From Nostocales cyanobacterium LEGE 11386 (GTDB taxonomy: Bacteria; Cyanobacteriota; Cyanobacteriia; Cyanobacteriales; Nostocaceae), in contig JADEXK010000001.1 in assembly GCA_015207155.1 (NCBI GenBank), forward strand, positions 1 to 64,000: a DNA stretch of 64,000 nt, read 5' to 3'. Under the pieces are notes generated by a model. It was not told the origin of the DNA. It worked only from the letters and a program-made list of their open reading frames with translations, and searched no databases. Below, piece after piece: positions 44,491 through 53,715 of the stretch. Numbering within the stretch: position 1 is the stretch's first letter; each line of letters opens with the position of its first letter. The translations under genes and the position numbers were made by a program.

Positions 44491-45636
44491 TCATCGCTCT
44501 GGGGATAGTTTTTTTTCGTTGCATTCATCTAAAAATTTTAGATAACGCTTGGCAAAGACTTGCGGTGAAAACTGGGCGGCGTGCGATCGCACATACTCAA
44601 GGTTGAATGAATTTTGATACATTTCAAATTTTTCTACTGCCTCCATCAGAGCTGCTTCTGTTTGTGTCCTGAAGAATATACCTGTTGCTGTGTCCATACA
44701 AGAGCGCAAATCTCGTACAGTTTCTAGAGCACCCCCAGCACCGTAGGCAATTACCGGAGTACCGCAAGCTTGTGCCTCCACTAAAGCAATGCCAAAATCT
44801 TCACAAGCTGCATACACAAATGCCTTAGCTCTAGCCATATATTTTTTTACCACGTCATCGGGTTGCCATCCTAGTATTTGGATATTAGAGTTGGCTATCT
44901 CGCGAATCTTTTTCATTTCGGAACCTGTACCAATTATTACTAGTGGCCGTTGTAATTGATTAAAAGCCCTGACAATTAAGGATACTTGCTTGTAACTCAC
45001 TAACCGGGAAACTATCAGATAAAAATCTTCCTTTTGTGGCAAAAACGGTAAATTATCGATGTTTACTGGGGGATAGATAACTTTTGCTTCCCGCCGATAA
45101 CAGCGCCAAATGCGACGGGCTGTGTGGTGCGAGTTGGCGATAAAGTAATCAACACGGTTAGCACTCAGTACATCCCACTGGCGCAAACTATGCAGTAAAT
45201 ACCGCGTTACCCATCCAGCTAAACCATTTCCCAACTTGCTTTGGCGTAGATAATCAAAGGTCAAGTCCCAAGCATAGCGCATAGGGCTGTGACAGTAGCA
45301 AATATGCAACTGATCAGGAGTTGTCAGGACTCCTTTGGCGACAGCATGGGATGAAGATAGAATCACGTCATAATGCCGCAAATCTAGTTGCTCAATGGCT
45401 AACGGCAACAAAGGCAGGTATTTTTGGACACCATTACGGGCATAGGGTAGATGCTGAAGAAAAGTTGTGCCAATCTGACGTTGGTATAAATAACTTTCAT
45501 AATTGGTGGATTCAAAATCAATCAGGGCATATAAATTGGCATCAATGTGATTCAGAATTTCCTGCACAACTAGTTCTGAACCGCCTGTGGCTTTAGGTGT
45601 TAGCCACTCATGAACCAAAGCGTATTTCAAGGGCAC
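44491..45636 (-). CDS. Glycosyltransferase family 4
   Basis: A 381-residue retaining GT-B glycosyltransferase. The N terminus YALVHEWLTPKATGGSELVVQEI is the acceptor domain start; the donor domain contains YLIVSRLVSYKQVSLIVRAF, LVIIGTGSEMKKI and the EX7E motif in CEDFGIALVEAQACGTPVIAYGAGG. It ends FAKRYLKFLDECN. The acceptor and sugar are unknown; its place next to the sugar transferase and the GDP-fucose genes points to exopolysaccharide or lipopolysaccharide assembly. Confidence 0.93.
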   Translation of the reverse strand: MPLKYALVHEWLTPKATGGSELVVQEILNHIDANLYALIDFESTNYESYLYQRQIGTTFLQHLPYARNGVQKYLPLLPLAIEQLDLRHYDVILSSSHAVAKGVLTTPDQLHICYCHSPMRYAWDLTFDYLRQSKLGNGLAGWVTRYLLHSLRQWDVLSANRVDYFIANSHHTARRIWRCYRREAKVIYPPVNIDNLPFLPQKEDFYLIVSRLVSYKQVSLIVRAFNQLQRPLVIIGTGSEMKKIREIANSNIQILGWQPDDVVKKYMARAKAFVYAACEDFGIALVEAQACGTPVIAYGAGGALETVRDLRSCMDTATGIFFRTQTEAALMEAVEKFEMYQNSFNLEYVRSHAAQFSPQVFAKRYLKFLDECNEKKLSPER

Positions 45637-45795
45637 AGCTAACTTTAATTAAGTAGAAAAAACGCAAGGCAATTGTTTAGGTTAACTGAAAAGTTTCCCT
45701 TTGTAATCAAGGAATGGGAAGCGCCCCAGATTGAGCCTAAGACGTAATTCTCCCAAAAGTGGTTCCAGAGGGATACTGCAACCTGATAACCTCAA

Positions 45796-45893
45796 ATGGG
45801 GAATAGGGAATGGGGAATGGGGAATGGGGAATGGGGACTAAGAAAACCCCCCTCATCTCCCTCACTCCCTACTCCCTACTCCCCACTTCTTCA
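45796..45893. repeat. GGGGAAT heptamer array and CTCCCTA array
   Basis: About five GGGGAAT/GGGAATG units (45796-45838) are followed by CCCTCACTCCCTACTCCC units (45853-45890). The frame of the next gene stays open through them, which can cause an over-long start prediction. Confidence 0.9.
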
Positions 45894-45923
45894 AAAGCAA
45901 CTAAAAATAGAAATGGGGAATTT

Positions 45924-46862
45924 ATGCGAATTTTAATCATGGGTGGTACTCGGTTCATTGGTGTCTATCTAACTCAACTGTTGGTAGAACAAGGACATGA
46001 GGTGGTACTGTTCAATCGGGGTAATCGTCCTGTACCTGCTTTACCGGGAGTAGGACAAATTATAGGCGATCGCACTGACGCTACCCAACTAAAGGAAAAA
46101 TTATCACAAGAAAATTTTGATGTTGTTTTTGACAATAATGGTCGAGAACTTACTGATACGCAACCATTGGCAGAAATTTTTCAAGACCGAGTACAACATT
46201 TTGTCTATATGAGTTCTGCGGGAGTATATCTCAAATCTGACCAATTACCTCACATAGAAGGCGATGCAGTAGATCCGAAGAGTCGTCACAAGGGTAAGCA
46301 TGAAACGGAAGCTTACTTGAGTCAATATAAATTACCTTTTACGGCGATTCGTCCGACTTATATTTATGGGCCGCTGAATTATAATCCTTTGGAAAGCTGG
46401 TTTTTTGAGAGAATTGTTCGCGATCGCCCGATTCCTATTCCTGGTAATGGGTTACATATTACACAGTTAGGTCATGTCAAAGATTTAGCTATGGCTATGT
46501 CTCAGGTGATCGGCAATCAGCAAGCTATAGGACAAATTTATAATATTTCCGGCGATCGCTATGTCACTTTTGATGGTTTAGCCCGTGCTTGTGCTGTGGC
46601 GGCTGGCAAATCTCCGGATGCTGTAAAAATCGTGCATTACGACCCGAAAAAATTTGACTTCGGCAAGCGCAAAGCTTTTCCGATGCGGGTGCAGCATTTC
46701 TTCGCATCGGTAAATAAAGCGATAACAGAATTAAATTGGCAACCTGAGTATGATTTAATTTCTGGACTAGCCGATTCTCTAGAAAACGATTATCTGGCGA
46801 ATGGGCGAGATAAAGCTGAGGTCGATTTCTCTTTAGATGAGGAGATTTTACAGGCTGTTTAA
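45924..46862 (+). CDS. CSP41b-like NAD-dependent epimerase/dehydratase
   Basis: 312 residues from ATG at MRILIMGGTRFIGVYLTQLL; a longer frame of 38 codons upstream is encoded by heptamer repeats and is rejected. Atypical extended SDR: the Rossmann motif GGTRFIG, then MSSAGVY, and the usual YxxxK Tyr/Lys pair appears altered (KGKHETEAYL). Closest to the chloroplast RNA-binding protein CSP41 and its cyanobacterial homologues, which bind RNA/polysomes rather than sugars, although this is a family-level inference. Its stop overlaps the Uma2 gene tail by four bases. Confidence 0.85.
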   Translation: MRILIMGGTRFIGVYLTQLLVEQGHEVVLFNRGNRPVPALPGVGQIIGDRTDATQLKEKLSQENFDVVFDNNGRELTDTQPLAEIFQDRVQHFVYMSSAGVYLKSDQLPHIEGDAVDPKSRHKGKHETEAYLSQYKLPFTAIRPTYIYGPLNYNPLESWFFERIVRDRPIPIPGNGLHITQLGHVKDLAMAMSQVIGNQQAIGQIYNISGDRYVTFDGLARACAVAAGKSPDAVKIVHYDPKKFDFGKRKAFPMRVQHFFASVNKAITELNWQPEYDLISGLADSLENDYLANGRDKAEVDFSLDEEILQAV

Positions 46863-47584
46863 AGCTGTTCTGGATTTACGCCCAATTCTCGCAGTTTTGC
46901 TGCCAATAATTCTGCCCGTTGGCTTTCCTGTTCTACGGGCGTGGGAAGCCAATTGCCATTAGCATCGTACCAACGCAGCCACAATCGCTCAATTCCTTGA
47001 TAAGCACCTTGCCAAAGCCCTAATCCTAATTGCAAACCAGGCATCCAAATTCTTGGTGTACTCAATTCTAAATTGCTGTAGCGATCTGCAACAAGTTGAA
47101 ACGCCTGTAATTTGTCAGTGTAGCGGTCAAAGACAATGTAGTAAGGAACTCGCAAAATCCGTTCATAAACTTCCCACTTTGTTGGTGGTTGGTTAACTTC
47201 CCGTAGAGTTTGTCCCAAATCTTCTTTTTCTGTACCAGGAGATAGCAACTCTACCACGACAAAGGGGGCAACTCCTTCTTGCCAAATCACATAACTTAAA
47301 CGTAAGTCTCGTTGTTCGTAGAGGCGAGAAACTCCCACACATGCAAACCAATCGGGGCGTTTGTACCATAGGGGATGGTGGGGGTCGTAATAAAGGTTTA
47401 AGTCACTGGCTACGAATACTTGATCCGACGGATAGTCGGGTGGGGAGAAAGTTTCGCGCAAAAGTTGGGGTTGAAAATCGTGAAATTCGTCAGGCAAGCC
47501 AGGTTCCTCAGGGTTTTCACTAGGGAGATCATACATGGTAGGTAGAGCTTCTTTCGCAGGAAGAGGAGGGTCTGTTTGATACAT
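46859..47584 (-). CDS. Uma2 family (DUF820) protein, long form
   Basis: A 241-residue Uma2/DUF820 protein with a longer N terminus (MYQTDPPLPAKEALPTMYDLPSENPEEPGLPDEFHDFQ) than the other two copies here. Core marks: VFVASDLNLYYDP, PDWFACVGV, VAPFVVVELLSPGTEKEDLGQT (nuclease-like core) and YYIVFDRY. This Pro-rich form is a separate subgroup of Uma2 in cyanobacteria. Role unknown. It converges on the CSP41b-like gene. Confidence 0.88.
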   Translation of the reverse strand: MYQTDPPLPAKEALPTMYDLPSENPEEPGLPDEFHDFQPQLLRETFSPPDYPSDQVFVASDLNLYYDPHHPLWYKRPDWFACVGVSRLYEQRDLRLSYVIWQEGVAPFVVVELLSPGTEKEDLGQTLREVNQPPTKWEVYERILRVPYYIVFDRYTDKLQAFQLVADRYSNLELSTPRIWMPGLQLGLGLWQGAYQGIERLWLRWYDANGNWLPTPVEQESQRAELLAAKLRELGVNPEQL

Positions 47585-47778
47585 AAGTTGGGGTAGGGAA
47601 TGGGGAGTAGGGAGTGGGATTCCTGATAACTTTAAGTTAGCGAAGTTAGCTCAAAGTCTCAAGGTGAAACTATTTTCTGATACTTAGGGAAGACGCATTT
47701 ATTCAGTTGATTTTTTACCCTAGAATATCCGTGCCATTTGCCAGGCTACGGTAATTTTTTGATTTATAGGTTAATCAA

Positions 47779-48660
47779 ATGACTGAAGTATTGCCAAATT
47801 CACCCCAAAACGTTTTAGCAGCGCGGGCGCGTTTAGGAGAAAGCCCTATCTGGGATGCTACGGAAAATTTACTTTACTGGGTGGATATTTATAACCATCG
47901 AGTGCATCAATTTAACCCAGCCACAGGGAAAGATGAGTTTTTTGATGTGGGAGATGTGGTGGGTGCGATCGCTCAAGCAGGAGACAATCGTTTAATAATG
48001 GCACTGCGCCACCAATTGGCATTCCTCAACACTCAGACAGGTGAGGTGACACCGATGATTGAGATTGAAGCAGATTTACCAGATAACCGTCTTAATGACG
48101 GTAAATGCGATCCTCAAGGTCGCTTCTGGTTTGGCTCAATGTCTTCAGAAAAACCTCAAGCCAGCCTTTACCGTTATGATCCTGATGGTTCGTTGCATGT
48201 TATGGAGAAAGGACTGACTATTTCTAATGGTTTGGGATGGAGTCCTGACCAAAAAACCTTTTATTTAACAGATTCTCCCCAACAAAAAATATACGCTTAC
48301 GATTTGGACTCAGGTACAGGTAATATTAGTAATCGGCGGACTGTGGTTAATTTAACTAATGAATCTTTCAATCCTGATGGATTAACCATAGATAGTGAAG
48401 GATGTATTTGGTCAGCCATGTGGAATGGGTGGTGTGTGATCCGCTTCAGCCCAACGGGTGAGGAGATATCACGTTTACAAATGCCTGTCCCATTGGTAAC
48501 TAGCTGCAACTTCGGAGGCGAAGATTTGCAAACACTTTATATCACCACTGCTTCTGTGGGACTCCAACAAGCGGAAATTGACAAAATCTACTATTCTGGT
48601 GATTTGTTTGCCTTCAAAACTGAAGTTACTGGATTACCCACATATAATTTTCAGGGTTAG
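47779..48660 (+). CDS. SMP-30/gluconolactonase family protein
   Basis: A 293-residue six-bladed beta-propeller hydrolase. Conserved acid and Asn residues that bind the divalent metal lie in RLGESPIWD (Glu near residue 18), LNDGKCDPQGRFWFGSM (Asn and Asp near 106), LTISNGLGWSPD and NPDGLTIDSEG. Related enzymes open lactones such as gluconolactone; physiological substrate here unknown, but a lactonase could serve the pentose phosphate route encoded 10 kb away. It is followed 34 bases later by rfbB on the same strand. Confidence 0.92.
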   Translation: MTEVLPNSPQNVLAARARLGESPIWDATENLLYWVDIYNHRVHQFNPATGKDEFFDVGDVVGAIAQAGDNRLIMALRHQLAFLNTQTGEVTPMIEIEADLPDNRLNDGKCDPQGRFWFGSMSSEKPQASLYRYDPDGSLHVMEKGLTISNGLGWSPDQKTFYLTDSPQQKIYAYDLDSGTGNISNRRTVVNLTNESFNPDGLTIDSEGCIWSAMWNGWCVIRFSPTGEEISRLQMPVPLVTSCNFGGEDLQTLYITTASVGLQQAEIDKIYYSGDLFAFKTEVTGLPTYNFQG

Positions 48661-48694
48661 TTGTTAAATAATGAAGTAGAGTATTTGAGAAGAT

Positions 48695-49768
48695 ATGCAG
48701 ACAGTATTAGTCACAGGAGGGGCAGGTTTTATTGGTGCTAATTTCATCCTGCTTGCTAGAAAATTAGCATGGGCTAATGTCATTAATTTAGATAAGTTAA
48801 CTTATGCTAGCAACCTAGAAAATTTAGCAGAGTTACAAGGTGAGAAAAACTATCATTTTGTGCAAGGCGATATTGGGAACTTTGAGTTAGTCAGTTATTT
48901 ATTAGAACAGTATCAGCCAGAAGCAATTATCAATTTTGCGGCTGAAAGTCATGTTGATCGTTCTATTTTAAATCCCGAAAACTTTATTCAGACTAATGTA
49001 GTTGGCACATTTCAACTATTAGAAGCAAGTCGGCTTTACTGGCAAAAACTTTCACCATCAAGACAGCAGCAGTTTCGCTTTTTGCATGTGTCTACAGATG
49101 AAGTATACGGCTCACTCAAATCACAAGACGCAGCTTTTCGAGAAGATACACCCTATGCACCCAATAGTCCCTATGCAGCCTCAAAAGCAGCATCTGACCA
49201 TTTTGTCAGAGCTTACCATCATACCTATGGATTGCCTACATTAACCACCAATTGCTCCAATAATTATGGGCCTCGTCAATTCCCTGAAAAACTGATTCCT
49301 TTAACTATCCTCAATGCTATGGATGGTAAGCCTTTACCTATATATGGAGATGGGCAAAATATCCGAGATTGGCTTTATGTTATTGATCATTGCGAGGCTA
49401 TTCAACTTGTGCTTCAACAGGGAAAAATTGGTGAAACGTATAATATTGGTGGACTTAACGAACAAACTAACTTGATAGTTGTTGAGAAAATTTGTGCCAT
49501 TTTAGATGAATTAGTTCCTAAATCAGATTACAGCCATTCTTCTTTAATTACTTTCGTTAAAGACCGTCCTGGACATGATCGAAGATATGCAATTGACTGT
49601 AGTAAAATTAGTCAGGATTTAGGTTGGCAACCTCAAGAAAACTTTGATAGTGGTTTACTAAAGACGGTGCAGTGGTATTTGGATAATCCGGAGTGGGTGA
49701 ATCAAGTTCGCTCAGGAGCTTACAAAAACTGGTTAAAACAAAATTATGATCATAAAAAATTAGAGTAA
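48695..49768 (+). CDS. rfbB: dTDP-glucose 4,6-dehydratase
   Basis: A 357-residue NAD-dependent dehydratase making dTDP-4-keto-6-deoxyglucose, the precursor of dTDP-rhamnose. VTGGAGFIGANFILLA is the NAD motif; FLHVSTDEVYGSL and the catalytic YAASKAASDHFVRAYHHTYGLP (YxxxK near 163) are intact. NNYGPRQFPEKLIPLTILNA and GDGQNIRDWLYV are standard. It belongs to the surface-sugar set of this region although gmd and fcl lie 6 kb away. No rfbA, C or D genes are in the window. Confidence 0.95.
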   Translation: MQTVLVTGGAGFIGANFILLARKLAWANVINLDKLTYASNLENLAELQGEKNYHFVQGDIGNFELVSYLLEQYQPEAIINFAAESHVDRSILNPENFIQTNVVGTFQLLEASRLYWQKLSPSRQQQFRFLHVSTDEVYGSLKSQDAAFREDTPYAPNSPYAASKAASDHFVRAYHHTYGLPTLTTNCSNNYGPRQFPEKLIPLTILNAMDGKPLPIYGDGQNIRDWLYVIDHCEAIQLVLQQGKIGETYNIGGLNEQTNLIVVEKICAILDELVPKSDYSHSSLITFVKDRPGHDRRYAIDCSKISQDLGWQPQENFDSGLLKTVQWYLDNPEWVNQVRSGAYKNWLKQNYDHKKLE

Positions 49769-49828
49769 TAATATTTGAATTTGTTGATTATTTTGAGAAC
49801 TAAAGTCCTCACTACAAAGTTATAATTA

Positions 49829-50347
49829 TTATTCAGCAATGCTAACTTTCGGTGGCAGAATATAAATTACTCCAGAGATTAATGTCAAGGCAACAGCAAG
49901 CCAAAAAGCAATAATAGAGGGAGTTTGCCATAATTCTGGTAAAGGTGCAATCAAAAGCGCGATCGCAATTATCTGACTAACGGTTTTGAGTTTACCCCAA
50001 ATATTCGCCCCGGTAATCGTAGTTTGATTGACTCGCCACCCAGCGATCGCTAATTCCCGCGCTAAAATAACGAATACGCCCCAAGCAGGAATTCTTTCTA
50101 ATTCCACTAACACTAATAATGGTGCAAGTACCAGCAATTTATCCACTAAAGGATCGAGAAACTTACCTAAATCAGTAATTTGGTTGAGTTTGCGCGCCAA
50201 ATAGCCATCTAACCAATCAGTCAACGCAGCAACTAAAAATATTGTCAAACATACCCATCTGGCTTGGGATGAGGGATTATATAAACCGTAAAGTAAAAAT
50301 GGTATTCCCAAGAGTCGAGAAAAAGTAATCCAGTTGGGTAGAGTCAT
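49829..50347 (-). CDS. pgsA: CDP-diacylglycerol-glycerol-3-phosphate 3-phosphatidyltransferase
   Basis: Makes phosphatidylglycerol phosphate, the committed step to phosphatidylglycerol, which thylakoid photosystems need. 172 residues with the CDP-alcohol phosphotransferase motif spanning about residues 45-67: Asp in TDWLDGYLAR and the two Asp in GKFLDPLVDK. Four to five membrane helices. ATG at MTLPNWITFSRLLG is chosen; a TTG 36 bases upstream overlaps the neighbouring Uma2 gene. Confidence 0.93.
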   Translation of the reverse strand: MTLPNWITFSRLLGIPFLLYGLYNPSSQARWVCLTIFLVAALTDWLDGYLARKLNQITDLGKFLDPLVDKLLVLAPLLVLVELERIPAWGVFVILARELAIAGWRVNQTTITGANIWGKLKTVSQIIAIALLIAPLPELWQTPSIIAFWLAVALTLISGVIYILPPKVSIAE

Positions 50348-50367
50348 GAGTTTGGGTTGGAGATTAT

Positions 50368-50931
50368 CTATAACTTCAACCAATCAAATAATTGCCCTAA
50401 TGTCAACTGTAATTCACTAACTAATTCTGGGACTGGTAATATATCTTGTGCGTCTTCTAGAAATATTGGTTGTTGGTGATGTGGATAAACTAAAATGTTA
50501 TATTCTTCTGGGTTAATTAACCAACCTAAACTAGTACCATGATTTAAACAATGTAAGATATTTCTAGTCACTTTAATCGGGCTTTGTTCAGGAGAAAGAA
50601 TTTCAATTGTCCAATCTGGATATGTATTAAAGACATTAGCAATATTGCCTTGTTCATCTACAGGAATTCTCTGCCAAGCGAATACTGCCACATCAGGCAC
50701 AATGGAACGCCCACCAAATGTGCAGCGTAACTCTGGAAAGGCGCGGGCAATTTTGCGCGGTTTGACTACACCATTAATCGACGTAACTAATTCACCTTGA
50801 AGTGTACTATGTTTACCTTGGGGCATAGGTTTTTGAATAATTTCGCCATTGATATATTCACTAGCTGGTTTTGTTTCTGGTAATTGTAAAAATTCCTCTA
50901 ATGTTATCCGGCGAGTTGGTGTTTTAATCAT
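50368..50931 (-). CDS. Uma2 family (DUF820) protein
   Basis: A 187-residue Uma2/DUF820 protein, third copy in the window. Marks: RITLEEFLQLPETKPASEYINGEIIQKPMPQGKHS, GGRSIVPDVAVFAW, YPDWTIEILSPEQSPIKVTRNILHCLNHG (core) and LGWLINPEEYNILVY. It lies 20 bases upstream of pgsA on the same strand, so the two may be co-transcribed without a functional link. Function unknown. Confidence 0.88.
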   Translation of the reverse strand: MIKTPTRRITLEEFLQLPETKPASEYINGEIIQKPMPQGKHSTLQGELVTSINGVVKPRKIARAFPELRCTFGGRSIVPDVAVFAWQRIPVDEQGNIANVFNTYPDWTIEILSPEQSPIKVTRNILHCLNHGTSLGWLINPEEYNILVYPHHQQPIFLEDAQDILPVPELVSELQLTLGQLFDWLKL

Positions 50932-50998
50932 AATATTTTTCCTGCTGCTATTTAACCCCCAGTCTAGCCTAACTCGTCAACTCAGATATCTGACTTTC

Positions 50999-51025
50999 CG
51001 AATTACGAATTACGAATTACGAATT
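50999..51025. repeat. AATTACG heptamer array
   Basis: Nearly four perfect AATTACG units in the divergent promoter region between the Uma2 gene and aspA. Confidence 0.9.
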
Positions 51026-51081
51026 GGTATTGGTGTATTTGCATGGCATGATCTGTATTTTGAGATTATCCAAACAATACT

Positions 51082-52512
51082 ATGGCTGACAATACAGATT
51101 TTCGTATTGAACATGATTCGATGGGCGATCGCCACATTCCTAGTAGCGCTTATTACGGTATTCAAACACTACGGGCAATTGAAAACTTTGCCATTAGTGG
51201 CATAAAACCCTTGCCTACTTACGTAGATGCTTGCATCATTATTAAAAAAGCTACAGCAATTGTGAATGGAGAATTGGGTTGTATTCCCCAAGATATCAGT
51301 CAGGCAATTATCCAAGCAGCTGATGAAATACTCACTGGTAAGTTCCGCGATCAGTTTGTTGTTGATGTTTATCAAGCTGGCGCTGGGACTTCTCATCACA
51401 TGAATGTCAATGAAGTTCTGGCAAATCGTGCATTAGAGATTCTCGGCGAAGAAAAAGGCAATTACAAACGAGTTAGCCCCAATGATCATGTGAACTACGG
51501 GCAGTCTACCAATGATGTGATTCCTACAGCAATTCGCATTGGTGGTTTATTGGCACTTGCCCAAACATTACACCCAGCTTTATCAAAGGCGATTACCGCC
51601 TTAGACAGCAAAGCTGGAGAATTTCAGGATATCGTCAAATCTGGCAGAACCCATCTGCAAGATGCTGTACCTGTACGTTTAGGCGAAAATTTTCGCGCTT
51701 GGGCGCATATCTTATCAGAACACCAAAACCGCATTTACACAGCCTCTGGGGATTTAATGGTATTGGGTTTGGGTGGTAGTGCTGTCGGCACAGGTTTAAA
51801 TACTCATCCCCAATATCGCGCCCGTGTGGTGGAAGTGATTTCCCAATTGATAGAATCGCCCCTAGAACCTGCATCCCATTTAATGGCAGCAATGCAGAGT
51901 ATGGCACCTTTTGTCAATGTTTCCGGTGCTTTACGCAACTTGGCGCAGGATTTAGCGAAAATATCCCACGATTTGCGGTTGATGGATTCAGGGCCAAAAA
52001 CTGGGTTAAAAGAAATTCAACTACCACCCGTACAACCAGGTTCCTCGATTATGCCAGGGAAATATAACCCCGTTATGGCAGAGATGACATCAATGGTGTG
52101 TTTTCAGGTGATGGGTTACGACAATGCGATCGCTCTAGCAGCCCAAGCAGGACAATTAGAATTAAATGTGATGATGCCGCTAATTGCCTACAACTTGATT
52201 CACAGTATCGAAATTCTCGGTAATACCATCGCCGCCCTCACCGAACGCTGCATCCAAGGAATTACTGCTAACAAGGAACGTTGTCTAGCATACGCCGAAG
52301 GCAGTTTAGCTTTAGTCACGGCACTTAATACCCACATTGGTTATCTCAATGCAGCAGCTGTAGCCAAAGAATCTTTAGAAACTGGCAAATCTCTCCGGCA
52401 AATTGTCTTAGAACGAGAACTAATGAGTGAAGCAGAATTAGCCACGGTGTTAAATTTAGAACAGATGAGTGGTATCTTACCCCTCATGGCAGAATCGGGA
52501 GAAGTAGATTAA
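51082..52512 (+). CDS. aspA: Aspartate ammonia-lyase
   Basis: Deaminates aspartate reversibly to fumarate and ammonia. 476 residues of the fumarase/aspartase superfamily: RIEHDSMGDRHIPSSAYYGIQTLRA at the start is aspartase-type; GAGTSHHMNVNEVLANRA, SPNDHVNYGQSTNDVIPTAIR, GRTHLQDAVPVRLG and the signature GSSIMPGKYNPVMAEM follow, with Tyr where most have Val. The aspartase call over fumarase rests on the N terminus and on QSTNDV context, and is not certain. In diazotrophs it would handle nitrogen stored in aspartate or cyanophycin-derived amino acids. Confidence 0.85.
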   Translation: MADNTDFRIEHDSMGDRHIPSSAYYGIQTLRAIENFAISGIKPLPTYVDACIIIKKATAIVNGELGCIPQDISQAIIQAADEILTGKFRDQFVVDVYQAGAGTSHHMNVNEVLANRALEILGEEKGNYKRVSPNDHVNYGQSTNDVIPTAIRIGGLLALAQTLHPALSKAITALDSKAGEFQDIVKSGRTHLQDAVPVRLGENFRAWAHILSEHQNRIYTASGDLMVLGLGGSAVGTGLNTHPQYRARVVEVISQLIESPLEPASHLMAAMQSMAPFVNVSGALRNLAQDLAKISHDLRLMDSGPKTGLKEIQLPPVQPGSSIMPGKYNPVMAEMTSMVCFQVMGYDNAIALAAQAGQLELNVMMPLIAYNLIHSIEILGNTIAALTERCIQGITANKERCLAYAEGSLALVTALNTHIGYLNAAAVAKESLETGKSLRQIVLERELMSEAELATVLNLEQMSGILPLMAESGEVD

Positions 52513-52586
52513 AAAGAAAGCATGAAGATAGAAAATCCCAGAAATTTTTCTTGACCTCTATCTTCAGCAATCCTAATGTATGAGCC

Positions 52587-53558
52587 ATGCCGACTCAAAA
52601 ACCATCTGTCAGTCTCATTCGGGCTACTTCCTACGAACGGGAGACTTTACAGGCATCTTTAGTTACCCTGCTGGAACCTTTTGGCGGGATGGCAGGTTTT
52701 GTGAAAGAAGGCGATCGCGTTTTACTCAAACCAAATCTCCTCACAGGGGCACGTCCTACTAAAGAATGTACAACCCGCCCAGAACTGGTTTATGAAGTCG
52801 CCCGGATGGTAATAGAGGCTGGTGGTAAGCCATTTTTGGGAGATAGTCCGGCTTTTGGAAGTGCTAAAGGAGTAGCACAAGCAAATGGCTATCGTCCTCT
52901 TTTACAAGAACTAAATTTGCCAATTATCGAGTTTCATGGGAAGCGTTACCAAACTGTAAATGAAAATTTTAATCATCTGCTGCTGTGCAAAGAAGCAATG
53001 GAAGCAGATGTGGTAATTAACCTACCTAAAGTCAAATCACATGTGCAGTTGACTTTGACACTGGGGGTAAAAAATTTGTTTGGTTGCGTTCCCGGTAAAA
53101 TGAAAGCTTGGTGGCACATGGAAGCCGGCAAAGATGCTAACCGCTTTGGTGAAATGTTAGTAGAAACTGCTAGGGCAATTAATCCCGACTTAACCATTTT
53201 AGATGGCATCATCGGTCATGAAGGTAACGGGCCGAGTGGTGGTGAACCTCGTCCCTTGGGTATTTTGGCAGCAGCATCAGATGTATTTGCCTTAGATAGG
53301 GCTATGCTGGAAATCCTCAACGTACCACCCCATCAAGTCCCCACCGTTACCGCTTCCCAACGGTTAGGAGTTTGTCCAGAAATTGCTGCTATTGAGTTTC
53401 CCAAATTACATCCTGACTTACTACAAATAGAAGATTGGCAACTACCAGATAAATTAATGCCTATTGATTTCGCCATGCCTCGTGTGATTAAGTCCACGTT
53501 TAAACATCTTTATATTCGGTTTCTGAAGGAACCAATGAATGCCTATGGAAGGGAGTAG
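52587..53558 (+). CDS. DUF362 domain protein
   Basis: A 323-residue DUF362 protein. Conserved parts: VLLKPNLLTGARPTKECTTRPELVYEVARMVIEAGGKPFLGDSPAFGSAKGVAQANGY, VVINLPKVKSHVQLTLTLGVKNLFG and ILDGIIGHEGNGPSGGEPRPLG. Most bacterial members have a C-terminal ferredoxin domain; this one lacks it and ends soon after MPRVIKSTFKHLYIRF. Biochemical role is not established. It begins 75 bases after aspA and may be co-transcribed with it. A terminator candidate lies 127 bases after the stop codon. Confidence 0.88.
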   Translation: MPTQKPSVSLIRATSYERETLQASLVTLLEPFGGMAGFVKEGDRVLLKPNLLTGARPTKECTTRPELVYEVARMVIEAGGKPFLGDSPAFGSAKGVAQANGYRPLLQELNLPIIEFHGKRYQTVNENFNHLLLCKEAMEADVVINLPKVKSHVQLTLTLGVKNLFGCVPGKMKAWWHMEAGKDANRFGEMLVETARAINPDLTILDGIIGHEGNGPSGGEPRPLGILAAASDVFALDRAMLEILNVPPHQVPTVTASQRLGVCPEIAAIEFPKLHPDLLQIEDWQLPDKLMPIDFAMPRVIKSTFKHLYIRFLKEPMNAYGRE

Positions 53559-53684
53559 AAAGTGGGGTGAAGTTGCTTCTATGATTTTCCCTTGTATTTA
53601 ATTCAGGCTAGCAAAAAGTGCAAATGTTACAACAACTTGAAAATCAGCAGAGTTAAGTTATGAGTAACCTCCGATTGCTTAACC

Positions 53685-53715
53685 AAACCGCCCTAATTTA
53701 GTGGCGGTTTTTCTC
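53685..53715 (+). terminator. Intrinsic terminator
   Basis: AAACCGCC pairs perfectly with GGCGGTTT around a 10-base loop and is followed by TTCTCTT after four T in total. It would end the aspA/DUF362 transcript, or a short RNA starting after 53558. Confidence 0.8.

Noticed and set aside
50849..51205. 118-codon frame crossing the aspA start
   Set aside because: It runs through the AATTACG array and out of frame into aspA; the aspA frame is clearly the coding one.
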